This document shows positions 24,699-31,801 of a DNA stretch of 34,007 nucleotides, piece after piece. Below the pieces are notes generated by a model that was not told where the DNA came from, did no database searches, and saw nothing but the letters and a program-made list of their open reading frames with translations. The translations under genes and the position numbers were made by a program. How positions within the stretch are numbered: the first letter of the stretch is position 1; each line of letters opens with the position of its first letter. Source of the DNA: Desulfosporosinus sp. UBA4726. GTDB lineage: Bacteria > Bacillota > Desulfitobacteriia > Desulfitobacteriales > Desulfitobacteriaceae. The stretch spans positions 1-34,007 of the forward strand of contig DHJG01000097.1 in assembly GCA_002404215.1 (NCBI GenBank). Direction: 5' to 3'.

Positions 24699-25010
24699 TT
24701 ACCAATTGTTGCGTGCACGAGGCTGGTAGCAGTCACGGCAATACACTGGTTTGTCACCAGATGGTTGGAAAGGTACAGTTGTTTCTTTTCCACAAGTAGC
24801 ACAAATAGCTGGGAACATCTCACGTTGTTGACGGGAATATCCGCCACCACCGCCGCTATTTCTGGTTTGTTCCTTTCGAGCAGCACGGCATTCTGGGCAA
24901 CGGCCAGGTTCATTAGTAAACCCTTTCTCTGCATAGAATTCCTGTTCCGACGCCGAAAACTCAAATTCACGACCACAGTCTCTACAGGTTAAAATCTTGT
25001 CATTAAACAT
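24699..25010 (-). CDS. Small zinc-ribbon protein with two CxxC...CxxC sites
   Basis: A 103-residue protein with four CxxC pairs: C9/C12, C38/C41, C70/C73 and C91/C94. The N-terminal block (ILTCRDCGREFEFSASEQ, FYAEKGF, PGRCPECR) matches the probable zinc-ribbon family often labelled zf-trcl. The second block (FPAICATCGKETTVPFQP, PVYCRDCY) is a second ribbon. The two are joined by a Gly-rich basic linker (residues about 45-63). Function is unknown; nucleic-acid binding or a redox/zinc-sensing role is possible. GGAGG lies 7 bases before ATG 25010 and a strong promoter sits at 25127-25155. It appears monocistronic with its own terminator. Confidence 0.88.
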   Translation of the reverse strand: MFNDKILTCRDCGREFEFSASEQEFYAEKGFTNEPGRCPECRAARKEQTRNSGGGGGYSRQQREMFPAICATCGKETTVPFQPSGDKPVYCRDCYQPRARNNW

Positions 25011-25038
25011 TAAAAAACCTCCACAATTTTATTACCCG

Positions 25039-25077
25039 CTACATGGGAATTTCAGTAAAATCTTCCCATAGCCGTAG
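25039..25077 (-). promoter_or_regulatory. Leader hairpin of the zinc-ribbon gene
   Basis: In the 5' leader, ATGGGAA (25043-25049, plus strand) pairs with TTCCCAT (25063-25069) and flanking CTAC (25039-25042) pairs with GTAG (25074-25077) across a 4-base bulge. It lies between promoter and ribosome-binding site and might affect translation. Confidence 0.4.
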
Positions 25078-25126
25078 GCAATCGAGAAGGTCTGTGCAAA
25101 TTCACAAGTACTAACGAGTCAATTAA

Positions 25127-25155
25127 AGTATAACTATAAACGAAATATAAGTCAA
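25127..25155 (-). promoter_or_regulatory. Sigma-A promoter for the zinc-ribbon gene
   Basis: On the minus strand TTGACT (25155-25150), 17-base spacer, TATACT (25132-25127). Both hexamers are near consensus with ideal spacing, giving a leader of about 110 bases. Confidence 0.75.
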
Positions 25156-25281
25156 TTGTTTAATTCCATATTTAGTAGTATTTGGCTATTCACACCTTGT
25201 AAATTGAATCATCTTTCAGGGTTATATTACGCGCTAGCATGTTCCTTTCAATTTGTTTTCGGGATATTTTAAGTCGAACAA

Positions 25282-26601
25282 TTATAGGGTTTTATAAAAC
25301 TCAGAAAAGACTTTTGCAATGCCTAAGTGGTCCTTAACGCCAGTAAGCTCGCGGACAGAATGCATGGCTAAGAGCGGATTTCCAATATCTACGGAACGAA
25401 TATCAAGATGTGTACTGGAGATTGGGCCGATGGTTGATCCTCCTCGTTCATCCGAACGATTGACAAATTTCTGAACAGGAACTCCCGCGCTTTGACAGAG
25501 GGCTGTGAAGATAGCCGCAGATTCTGCATCAGTCGTGTAACTTTGGTTAGCACTGATTTTAATCACGGGGCCCCCATTAAGGATTGGGCGATTAATTGGA
25601 TCAAGCTTTTCCCCGGCGTTGGGGTGTAGAGCGTGAGCCATATCGGCTGATATAAGGAAAGAATGCGCCAAGGCCTGGAAATATGCTTCACGGTCTTTTT
25701 TTAGTGCCAAGAGGATTCGTTCTAAAACGTGGGATAGAAATGGAGAAGCCGCCCCTTGCTTGGAGGTGCTTCCGCATTCCTCATGATCGAAACAGGCCAA
25801 AACCTGAGTTATGAGAGTCGGCTTGGCCCTGGCAAGAGCCCAGGCGCCAGCATGAACCATTGCCAAATCATCGAGACGTCCGCTAGAAATGAACTCTTGT
25901 TGAAGCCCGACAAGACAACCTTTTTCATATTCATAGAGGAAAAGGTCAAAGTCCAAGATATCTTCAGGCAGACAGTTCAGGGTTTGGGCAAGGTGCCGAA
26001 TCAGGATTCCTTCTTTTTCTAAACCCTCCGTGATTTGGGTCAACAAGGGCAGCATGTCTTTTTGTTTGTTTAACTCAAATCCCTCATTAATCTTGCGATT
26101 CATATGGATCGCAAGATTGGGAATCACCAGTAATGGCTGATCACTTCGGAAGAGTTTAACTTGAGGGGAAAAGGGAGACTTTCCGCGCAAAATAATTCGA
26201 CCAGCTAACGAAAGCGGACGGTCCAACCAGGTATTTAAGATAGGACCTCCGTAAGTTTCAACATTTAACTTCAGATAATGTCCTTCAACTGGTATTTCTG
26301 GCAAGGGTTTGACACGGAAACTGGGGCTATCCGTATGGGCTCCAATAAGGTGAAACCCATACTCTTCTGGCATACCTTCACCAACTATAAACGCAATTAT
26401 TGCAGAATCATTGCGAGTTACATAGTATTTTCCTCCAGGAATCAAGGACCATCTCTCTTTAAAGGGCAGCTCTTGAAAGCCAAAAGGCACCAGCATTTTC
26501 TTAACACCTTCCACTGCGTGGAAGGAAGAGGGGCTTTCTTGGATAAAATCAAGCAGTAATTGGGCAAACTGCTGTTCATCATTATTAATATATGACGTCA
26601 T
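25282..26601 (-). CDS. M18-family aminopeptidase (aspartyl aminopeptidase type)
   Basis: A 439-residue binuclear-zinc aminopeptidase that removes N-terminal residues, probably acidic ones, in the cytoplasm. Metal and catalytic motifs are HLIGAHTDSPSFRVKP (His and Asp), SGRLDDLAMVHAG (bridging Asp), CFDHEECGSTSKQGAASP (catalytic Glu pair), SADMAHALHPN, and the C-terminal IGPISSTHLDIRSVDIG with the last His. The length is typical of M18 enzymes such as ApeB. RBS AAAGGTGG lies about 10 bases before ATG 26601. It is convergent with nothing on its right and lies upstream of the zinc-ribbon gene on the same strand, 271 bases apart, with separate promoters. All motif residues appear present. Confidence 0.95.
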   Translation of the reverse strand: MTSYINNDEQQFAQLLLDFIQESPSSFHAVEGVKKMLVPFGFQELPFKERWSLIPGGKYYVTRNDSAIIAFIVGEGMPEEYGFHLIGAHTDSPSFRVKPLPEIPVEGHYLKLNVETYGGPILNTWLDRPLSLAGRIILRGKSPFSPQVKLFRSDQPLLVIPNLAIHMNRKINEGFELNKQKDMLPLLTQITEGLEKEGILIRHLAQTLNCLPEDILDFDLFLYEYEKGCLVGLQQEFISSGRLDDLAMVHAGAWALARAKPTLITQVLACFDHEECGSTSKQGAASPFLSHVLERILLALKKDREAYFQALAHSFLISADMAHALHPNAGEKLDPINRPILNGGPVIKISANQSYTTDAESAAIFTALCQSAGVPVQKFVNRSDERGGSTIGPISSTHLDIRSVDIGNPLLAMHSVRELTGVKDHLGIAKVFSEFYKTL

Positions 26602-26800
26602 TTAAATTCAACCACCTTTCAGATCGTTTATATTCCTACATTACCCTCTATATTAAACCAAAATCAATATATTTGCTTACATAATCGCCAGTCCTCCTTA
26701 TCATTACAGTTATCTTGAAACGTTGCAGGAAATTGGACCCGCGTCGTAGAACGCTTTTTGAAGAGGGTAAAATTGCATAGAATGAAGTGGGTTATAAATC

Positions 26801-27616
26801 ATGAAAGCTATACGCCAAATCGCGCTTGAACATCTTAGTTTGGGAGAATTAACGGACATTTGGAACCGCTGTTGGCAAGGTTATTATTATGATATGACGT
26901 ATACGCCTGAGCACCTAAAGCTTTGGCTTCATCTTACTCAGGTTTCCCTTCAACACTCCATTGCAATCATTGTAGAAGATCAGATTGCAGGATTTGCCTT
27001 GTTATCCCTAGACGGGATTGAGGGTTGGATTGCTGGGGCTTGTATCGATCCCGATTACCGACGAAGAGGACTTTTTACACCTTTAATGAGTTCCCAGCTC
27101 AATAAAGCTAGATCTGCTGGATTAAAACGAGTTTACCTTGAGGTTTTGGAGCAAAATCATGCACTTAAAGTCTATCAGTCTGTCGGCTTCATGCGGGTGC
27201 GCCGGCTTAATATCTATCGCACCCAAAGAAGGCTGAATTCTCCCAAAAATGAGGTGCCTACCCTTGACCTTGAAACGGTTCCCGTTGCACAGTACTTCAA
27301 AAACCGTCGAAGCGCCTTTTTTAATCCAGCATGGCAACGCAGAGAGCGGTATCTTAAACGTTATGGGAACCCTTTAGCTGTGATGAACTTGACGGGAACA
27401 GCTGGCGCTCTATTTGCAGGAGATAGTAATGCTCCCTGCCTTGATGCCTGGAGCGCTACCGAAGCTGGGGCGGTAGAGGTGATCTCCTTGGTGCTTCGCC
27501 GAAGAGCATCCTTTTCACTGACAAATCAACCCGAAGATTGGATTGTTGCATGTCTTAGCGCATATGGGATCAACCCAAGTGCTAAACAGTTTGAAATGTG
27601 TACAGAACTGACATAA
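26801..27616 (+). CDS. GNAT-family N-acetyltransferase
   Basis: A 271-residue protein. Residues about 4-135 form a GNAT domain: the acetyl-CoA pyrophosphate loop is CIDPDYRRRGLFTPLM (R/QxxGxG-like; the last Gly is replaced by Phe), preceded by IAIIVEDQIAGFALL and followed by VYLEVLEQNHALKVYQSVGF. The C-terminal half (about 165-271) has no motif I recognise; it may be a degenerate second GNAT lobe. Acceptor substrate unknown. The ribosome-binding site is weak (AGTGGG). Apparently monocistronic, with an imperfect stem-loop after the stop at 27615-27656. Confidence 0.85.
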   Translation: MKAIRQIALEHLSLGELTDIWNRCWQGYYYDMTYTPEHLKLWLHLTQVSLQHSIAIIVEDQIAGFALLSLDGIEGWIAGACIDPDYRRRGLFTPLMSSQLNKARSAGLKRVYLEVLEQNHALKVYQSVGFMRVRRLNIYRTQRRLNSPKNEVPTLDLETVPVAQYFKNRRSAFFNPAWQRRERYLKRYGNPLAVMNLTGTAGALFAGDSNAPCLDAWSATEAGAVEVISLVLRRRASFSLTNQPEDWIVACLSAYGINPSAKQFEMCTELT

Positions 27617-27656
27617 ACACCACCTATCACTCATAGGCTATTAAAGTCCGGTGTTT
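27615..27656 (+). terminator. Possible stem-loop after the GNAT gene
   Basis: AAACACC (27615-27621) pairs with GGTGTTT (27650-27656), with an internal hairpin CCTAT (27623-27627)/ATAGG (27633-27637). No T run follows, so termination is uncertain. Confidence 0.35.
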
Positions 27657-27731
27657 CGACGAAAGTGTGGGTCAATTTCCGTCAACTCACCGGCTAACTC
27701 CAAAAATATTTCAAGTCATTCAAAAAAAACC

Positions 27732-27759
27732 TTGCAAATTATTTTAATTGGTATATACT
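27732..27759 (+). promoter_or_regulatory. Sigma-A promoter for the 34-residue ORF
   Basis: TTGCAA (27732-27737), 16-base spacer, TATACT (27754-27759), 43 bases upstream of the small ORF's start. Good match in an otherwise empty stretch. Confidence 0.55.
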
Positions 27760-27801
27760 TATGTGGTTAGCGATAAATACAATGAAGGGAGAAAAATTTT
27801 A

Positions 27802-27906
27802 ATGACACAAAAAGAACAATTAATGATTAATGCGATTTTAGAGTCTGTTGGACTGGAATCAATTAAGTCTACACAGCACAAACGACTAGTTCATGAAGAA
27901 GGATAA
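27802..27906 (+). CDS. Small ORF of 34 residues, function unknown
   Basis: ATG 27802 to TAA 27906 encodes a small charged protein beginning MTQKEQLMINAILESVGLES and ending in a Lys/His/Arg-containing tail (KRLVHEEG). It is preceded by GGGAG at a suitable distance and by a good promoter at 27732-27759, and followed about 100 bases on by a 17-bp stem-loop. The first 20 residues could form an amphipathic helix; no membrane segment, no cysteine, no motif I recognise. The combined promoter, ribosome-binding site and terminator make it more credible than chance, but it could also be part of a noncoding RNA or leader for the flavoprotein gene. Confidence 0.5.
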   Translation: MTQKEQLMINAILESVGLESIKSTQHKRLVHEEG

Positions 27907-28006
27907 ATAGTTATTAAGTAGTTACAGAAGGGGTGCGGTATTTTGACCCAGATTCTAATCCTAAATTGTAACCTAATTAGCTTAAACTCATGCAGTGACC
28001 AAATCT

Positions 28007-28044
28007 AAAAGCGGGTTTCTTAATATTTTAAGAAGCTCGCTTTT
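28007..28044 (+). terminator. 17-bp stem-loop before the flavoprotein gene
   Basis: AAAAGCGGGTTTCTTAA (28007-28023) pairs with TTAAGAAGCTCGCTTTT (28028-28044) with two G-T wobbles and a 4-base loop, ending in four T. It would end the small-ORF transcript or attenuate the downstream gene. Confidence 0.75.
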
Positions 28045-28090
28045 ATACTTGGAACTAAATTTACAATATAGAAATGGAGTGGAAGAACCT

Positions 28091-28672
28091 ATGACGTTAT
28101 CTGTACTTGGACTTGCCTGCAGCCCACGGCGCAATGGCAATACAACCCGATTACTCTTAGAAGCAATGGATTCAGCTAAGGCTGAGGGCCATACCACTGA
28201 ATTAGTTTACCTAACGGATCTAAACATACATCCTTGCCAAGGGTGTGGTGCATGTTCTGATAAAGGGATATGTGTAATAAAAGACGATATTCCCAAGCTC
28301 CAAGAAAAGCTGATCCAAGCTGATCGCTTAATCCTTGCGGCTCCTATTTTTATGATGGCCCTAAATGCCCAAACTAAAATTATAATTGATCGCATGCAAA
28401 CGTTTTGGGCTCTCAAATACCTGCATCATCAGACTCTAATAAATCCATCTGGGTTCGAACGGGTCGGTCTTTTCCTAGGCGCGGCTGGAACAAAAAAACC
28501 AGATGTGTTTGATTGTGCCGAACGTTCCATTAAAACTCTCTTTCATATGTTAGATATTCGTTACGCTCAACCTTGCTTGTATAGTGGTATTGATAAAGCC
28601 GGTGAAATTAATGAGCATCCGACAGCCTTTGGCGAGGTACGCAAGGCTACTCAGGCTCTGATGATATACTAA
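28091..28672 (+). CDS. Flavodoxin-fold NAD(P)H oxidoreductase with iron-sulfur-flavoprotein cysteine motif
   Basis: A 193-residue flavoprotein. LGLACSPRRNGNTTRLLLEAM is the FMN phosphate-binding loop of the NADPH-dependent FMN reductase/flavodoxin-like family, and LILAAPIFMMALNAQTKIIIDRM is the following flavin-site strand and loop. HPCQGCGACSDKGICVI holds CX2CX2CX5C, the compact motif that binds a [4Fe-4S] cluster in iron-sulfur flavoproteins (Isf). So it may move electrons between ferredoxin and small acceptors such as O2 or peroxide; this is inferred. Start is ATG 28091 after GGAGTGG; the longer frame from 27995 would be translated through the 28007-28044 stem-loop and its extra residues do not fit the family. 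Confidence 0.87.
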   Translation: MTLSVLGLACSPRRNGNTTRLLLEAMDSAKAEGHTTELVYLTDLNIHPCQGCGACSDKGICVIKDDIPKLQEKLIQADRLILAAPIFMMALNAQTKIIIDRMQTFWALKYLHHQTLINPSGFERVGLFLGAAGTKKPDVFDCAERSIKTLFHMLDIRYAQPCLYSGIDKAGEINEHPTAFGEVRKATQALMIY

Positions 28673-28710
28673 TTCGTAAGAACTTAACTAGTATAATCGA
28701 TCAAACTTTA

Positions 28711-28719
28711 TGCTATACT
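28711..28719 (+). promoter_or_regulatory. Extended -10 promoter for degV
   Basis: TGCTATACT (TG at 28711-28712, TATACT at 28714-28719), 45 bases upstream of the DegV start. No clear -35. Confidence 0.5.
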
Positions 28720-28763
28720 GATCGTGAAACGCATTACTGTATGCTGGAAAGGAACAGTGCCTT

Positions 28764-29648
28764 ATGCTACCATCTTCAATACTGATGAGTGTCCCCAAAA
28801 TCGCGATTGTTACAGACAGCACGAGCGATTTGGATCCGGAAATGATTCAGGAATTTGGAATCGAAGTCCTGCCTTTGCACATTGTCTACCAAGATCGTGA
28901 ATATCTCGATCGAGTTAATATCAGTCCAAATGAAGTTTATGACAATATGGACATTGAAGTTCCCACAACATCTCTGCCTTCACCAGCTGAAATATCCAAT
29001 TTGTTTGGCCGGTTAAGAGATGCGCAGGTCACACACGTTCTCACAATACATATATCAAGCGGTTTAAGTGGGACCTATGAAACCGTATCTCAGGTGGCCC
29101 AAGAGTATAAAGAGATGGTCATCGAAGTGCTGGATTCAAAATCACTTTCTATGGGATTGGGTTTTCCAGTTTTAGAAGCAGCCCGTCAACTACGACACTC
29201 AACGGATTTCCAGAGTGTGATTAACGTAGCTAAGAATGTTTCGCAACAAACTAGGCTCTACTTTGTGCTCTCCACGTTAGATTACCTTAAACGAGGTGGT
29301 CGAATTGGGTACGTATCTGGCACCCTTGGTGAGCTCTTGAATATCAAACCGATTATCACTGTTAATGCTGAAGGCAAATACATTACCTTCGCTAAAGTCC
29401 GAGGTCGAGATCAATCCCTGAAGAAATTATTTGATATTTTGACGGAAAGTACTCAGGCAGGTCGCTATAATGTAGCTATTGTCCATGGGGGGGCTGAGCA
29501 GGAAGCTCGTAAACTTTGGCAGAAAGCTCGCGAACTCCCTAACATCAATGAATTGTTATTCAATCAAATTAGCCCAGTGATGGGGGTTCATACGGGTCCC
29601 GGACTGGTTGGGATCATAATTTCTCCAGTTCTAGTACCTCAGTCTTAG
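28764..29648 (+). CDS. DegV-family fatty-acid-binding protein
   Basis: A 294-residue DegV/FakB-type protein. KIAIVTDSTSDLDPEMIQEF and VLPLHIVYQDREYLD are the family N-terminus; TTSLPSPAEI and HISSGLSGTYET form the fatty-acid head-group site; SLSMGLGFPVLEAARQL, LDYLKRGGRIG and MGVHTGPGLVGI complete the pattern. In staphylococci such proteins hand acyl chains to FakA kinase; no fakA (DAK2) gene lies next to it. Start at ATG 28764 with AAAGGAA upstream; ATG 28785 lacks a site. Its stop codon lies within the terminator at 29635-29657. Confidence 0.93.
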   Translation: MLPSSILMSVPKIAIVTDSTSDLDPEMIQEFGIEVLPLHIVYQDREYLDRVNISPNEVYDNMDIEVPTTSLPSPAEISNLFGRLRDAQVTHVLTIHISSGLSGTYETVSQVAQEYKEMVIEVLDSKSLSMGLGFPVLEAARQLRHSTDFQSVINVAKNVSQQTRLYFVLSTLDYLKRGGRIGYVSGTLGELLNIKPIITVNAEGKYITFAKVRGRDQSLKKLFDILTESTQAGRYNVAIVHGGAEQEARKLWQKARELPNINELLFNQISPVMGVHTGPGLVGIIISPVLVPQS

Positions 29649-29664
29649 ACTGGGGTATTATTTT
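29635..29664 (+). terminator. Terminator of degV
   Basis: TACCTCAGTC (29635-29644) pairs with GACTGGGGTA (29648-29657) with one wobble and loop TTA, then TTATTTT. It overlaps the degV stop codon. Confidence 0.85.
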
Positions 29665-29684
29665 CCGTGTCGTTTATATCTTAT

Positions 29685-29714
29685 TTGTCCTATACGTTTG
29701 GAGTATGCTATACT
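29685..29714 (+). promoter_or_regulatory. Sigma-A promoter for the phosphoglucomutase gene
   Basis: TTGTCC (29685-29690), 18-base spacer ending TGC, then TATACT (29709-29714); it is also an extended -10. 64 bases upstream of the start codon. Confidence 0.65.
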
Positions 29715-29777
29715 CACTAAAAGGGAACATTATCCATCATTTTCTTGATTAGAGTACATAAAAAGGAGGATTTTCAG

Positions 29778-31520
29778 ATGAAGATTCAAGATCGTTATCG
29801 CTTATGGTCAGAAAACCCCTACTTTGATGAAGAAACACGACAAGAGCTCGGAGAGATCACCGATCCTCAAGAAATTGAGGAACGCTTTTATACAGATTTG
29901 GAATTTGGCACAGGTGGTTTAAGAGGAATTATTGCGGCAGGTACAAATCGTATGAACAAATATGTCATTCGGAAAGTAACCCAAGGGCTGGCTGAATGTG
30001 TTTGTGATCATGGTCAGGAGGGTATGAAACGTGGCGTGGTTATTGCCTACGACTCTCGTAAATTCTCCCCAGAATTTGCACTCGAAGCAGCCTTAATTCT
30101 TGCTCAAAACGGAGTTAAGGCATATCTCTTTGATGCGCTTCGACCCACACCGGAACTTTCTTTTGCAGTTCGTCAGTTACACGCTTTAGCCGGTATTGTT
30201 GTAACAGCCAGTCACAACCCTAAAGTATATAATGGCTATAAAGTATACTGGGATGACGGTGGGCAGTTGCCTCCGGCGAAAGCAGACCAAGTCCTAGCCC
30301 GCATTGATGCCCGTGAGAGTTGGCTGGGACTCGAACCAATGTCCATAGAAACTGCTAAAATGAGTGGACTACTTGAAATCATCGGCGAAGAAATTGATCA
30401 ACCTTACCTGGCTCGTGTCTTGAAACTTGCACTTCACCCCGATCTGAATGCCGAAAAAGGGGGAGAACTTCGTATTGTCTATACGCCCCTGCACGGAGCG
30501 GGAAACAAACTCGTCCGAAGAGCTTTAGCTGAACTTGGTTTTTGTTCCGTCACCGTCGTATCAGAGCAAGAGCTACCCGATCCAGAATTTACGACCGTTC
30601 CGTATCCGAATCCTGAAATCCCTGCAACGTTTGATCTGGCTCGAAAATATGGGATGGAATTAAAGGCCGACCTTCTCTTGGCGACTGATCCGGACGCTGA
30701 CCGGTTAGGCGTAGTCGTACGTAATCCATACGGAGACTATGTACAACTCACTGGAAACCAAATTGGGGTATTGTTAACTTACTATATTCTATCTCAAAAA
30801 AAGGCCTTAGGGACCCTTCCGGAGAATGCTACGATTATTAAAACGGTGGCCTCAACTGATCTGGCGGATGAGGTTGCTCGGTCTTTTAATGTCCGCGTAG
30901 AAAACGTGCTTACTGGCTTTAAATTCATTGCCGAGAAAGAAAAAGAGATGGAAGAAAGCGGCTGGGGAACGTTTCAGTTCGGCTTTGAAGAGAGTTACGG
31001 CTATCTGGCGGGCGATTTTGTTCGAGATAAAGACGCAATTATCGCCTCGGTCCTCTTAGCAGAAGCAGCTCTATATTATCGACAGGTTGAAGGACGTACC
31101 CTTCTCGATGTCCTTGAGTTCATCTATGGACAATTTGGGTACTACTTAGATGAGCAAGAGTCCCTCGCCCTGGAAGGTATCCAAGGTAAAGAAGAGATTG
31201 CGCGGATTATGGATTCACTTAGATTGGAAGAGATTCCTGAACTAGGTGGAATTCCTATTTGGAAACTAGATGACTATGAACAACGAATTGGTAAGAATAT
31301 TTCCACGGGAGAAACTTATCAACTCACGCTTCCGCATTCAAATGTCTTGCGGTTTTCCTTTAACGGTGGCGGATTCGTCATGGTACGCCCCTCGGGAACT
31401 GAACCGAAAATCAAATTTTACTTTTCAGTAAAAGCAGATACCCTTGAAAAGGCCAAAGACACTCTAAACAAAGTGAAAACAGATGTCATGAATCGCGTGG
31501 CTCAAATCCGCTCTGTCTGA
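29778..31520 (+). CDS. Phospho-sugar mutase (alpha-phosphoglucomutase, PgcA type)
   Basis: Interconverts glucose-1-phosphate and glucose-6-phosphate (possibly mannose phosphates), feeding UDP-glucose and wall precursor synthesis. The 580-residue protein has the four alpha-D-phosphohexomutase landmarks: catalytic phosphoserine S145 in VVTASHNPKVYNGYK, Mg-binding DPDADR at 304-309, sugar-binding GFEESYGY, and phosphate-binding RPSGTEPK beginning at R537. The length is that of the Gram-positive PgcA branch rather than GlmM (about 450). Start is ATG 29778, 8 bases after GGAGG; an upstream in-frame codon at 29745 precedes that site. A single gene with its own promoter and a 30-bp palindromic terminator. 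Confidence 0.95.
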   Translation: MKIQDRYRLWSENPYFDEETRQELGEITDPQEIEERFYTDLEFGTGGLRGIIAAGTNRMNKYVIRKVTQGLAECVCDHGQEGMKRGVVIAYDSRKFSPEFALEAALILAQNGVKAYLFDALRPTPELSFAVRQLHALAGIVVTASHNPKVYNGYKVYWDDGGQLPPAKADQVLARIDARESWLGLEPMSIETAKMSGLLEIIGEEIDQPYLARVLKLALHPDLNAEKGGELRIVYTPLHGAGNKLVRRALAELGFCSVTVVSEQELPDPEFTTVPYPNPEIPATFDLARKYGMELKADLLLATDPDADRLGVVVRNPYGDYVQLTGNQIGVLLTYYILSQKKALGTLPENATIIKTVASTDLADEVARSFNVRVENVLTGFKFIAEKEKEMEESGWGTFQFGFEESYGYLAGDFVRDKDAIIASVLLAEAALYYRQVEGRTLLDVLEFIYGQFGYYLDEQESLALEGIQGKEEIARIMDSLRLEEIPELGGIPIWKLDDYEQRIGKNISTGETYQLTLPHSNVLRFSFNGGGFVMVRPSGTEPKIKFYFSVKADTLEKAKDTLNKVKTDVMNRVAQIRSV

Positions 31521-31577
31521 CGCGAATTCAGAGCATGAAATAAAGCTTCATTTTTGTCTGGTCCAAATACGCATTAC

Positions 31578-31607
31578 ACGAAACGGACTTCATGAAGTCC
31601 GTTTCGT
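31578..31607 (+). terminator. Perfect palindromic terminator after the phosphoglucomutase gene
   Basis: ACGAAACGGACTTCA (31578-31592) is directly followed by its exact reverse complement (31593-31607), then TGTTAAC. The RNA would fold with a small TCATGA-type loop. T run is short, so efficiency is uncertain. Confidence 0.7.
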
Positions 31608-31651
31608 TGTTAACTACTTCGAAAATATAACAATATATAATAGAAAAATTG

Positions 31652-31668
31652 TCTGACCATTATTGACC
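31652..31668 (-). promoter_or_regulatory. CtsR-type operator overlapping the -35 box of the dnaJ-like/clpB promoter
   Basis: Read on the minus strand, GGTCAATAATGGTCAGA is a tandem heptad with a 3-base spacer. It fits the known CtsR consensus (GGTCAAA-NAN-GGTCAAA) with one mismatch in each heptad. The plus-strand -35 hexamer TTGACC is the inner half of one heptad, so bound CtsR would block RNA polymerase. Confidence 0.75.
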
Positions 31669-31691
31669 TTCGTCATAAAAGGGAATATAAT
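31663..31691 (+). promoter_or_regulatory. Sigma-A promoter for the J-domain/clpB operon
   Basis: TTGACC (31663-31668), 17-base spacer, perfect TATAAT (31686-31691). One of the strongest promoters in the window; leader about 105 bases. Confidence 0.82.
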
Positions 31692-31801
31692 CTATATATA
31701 AGGAAAAAATTACTCCAAGCCATGTCTTAAGCTAAGAACCAATAAACAGTAAGCATATCAAGAATAACTTTGCCGCAAGGCTGAATATATGAGGTGAGAA
31801 T

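Noticed and set aside
24635..24976. 113-codon open frame on the minus strand overlapping the zinc-ribbon gene
   Set aside because: Different frame of the zinc-ribbon gene, which has the paired CxxC motifs, a GGAGG site and a promoter; this frame reads through the terminator.
27995..28090. N-terminal extension of the flavoprotein from 27995
   Set aside because: The added segment encodes the two arms of the stem-loop at 28007-28044 and does not resemble the family; ATG 28091 has its own ribosome-binding site.
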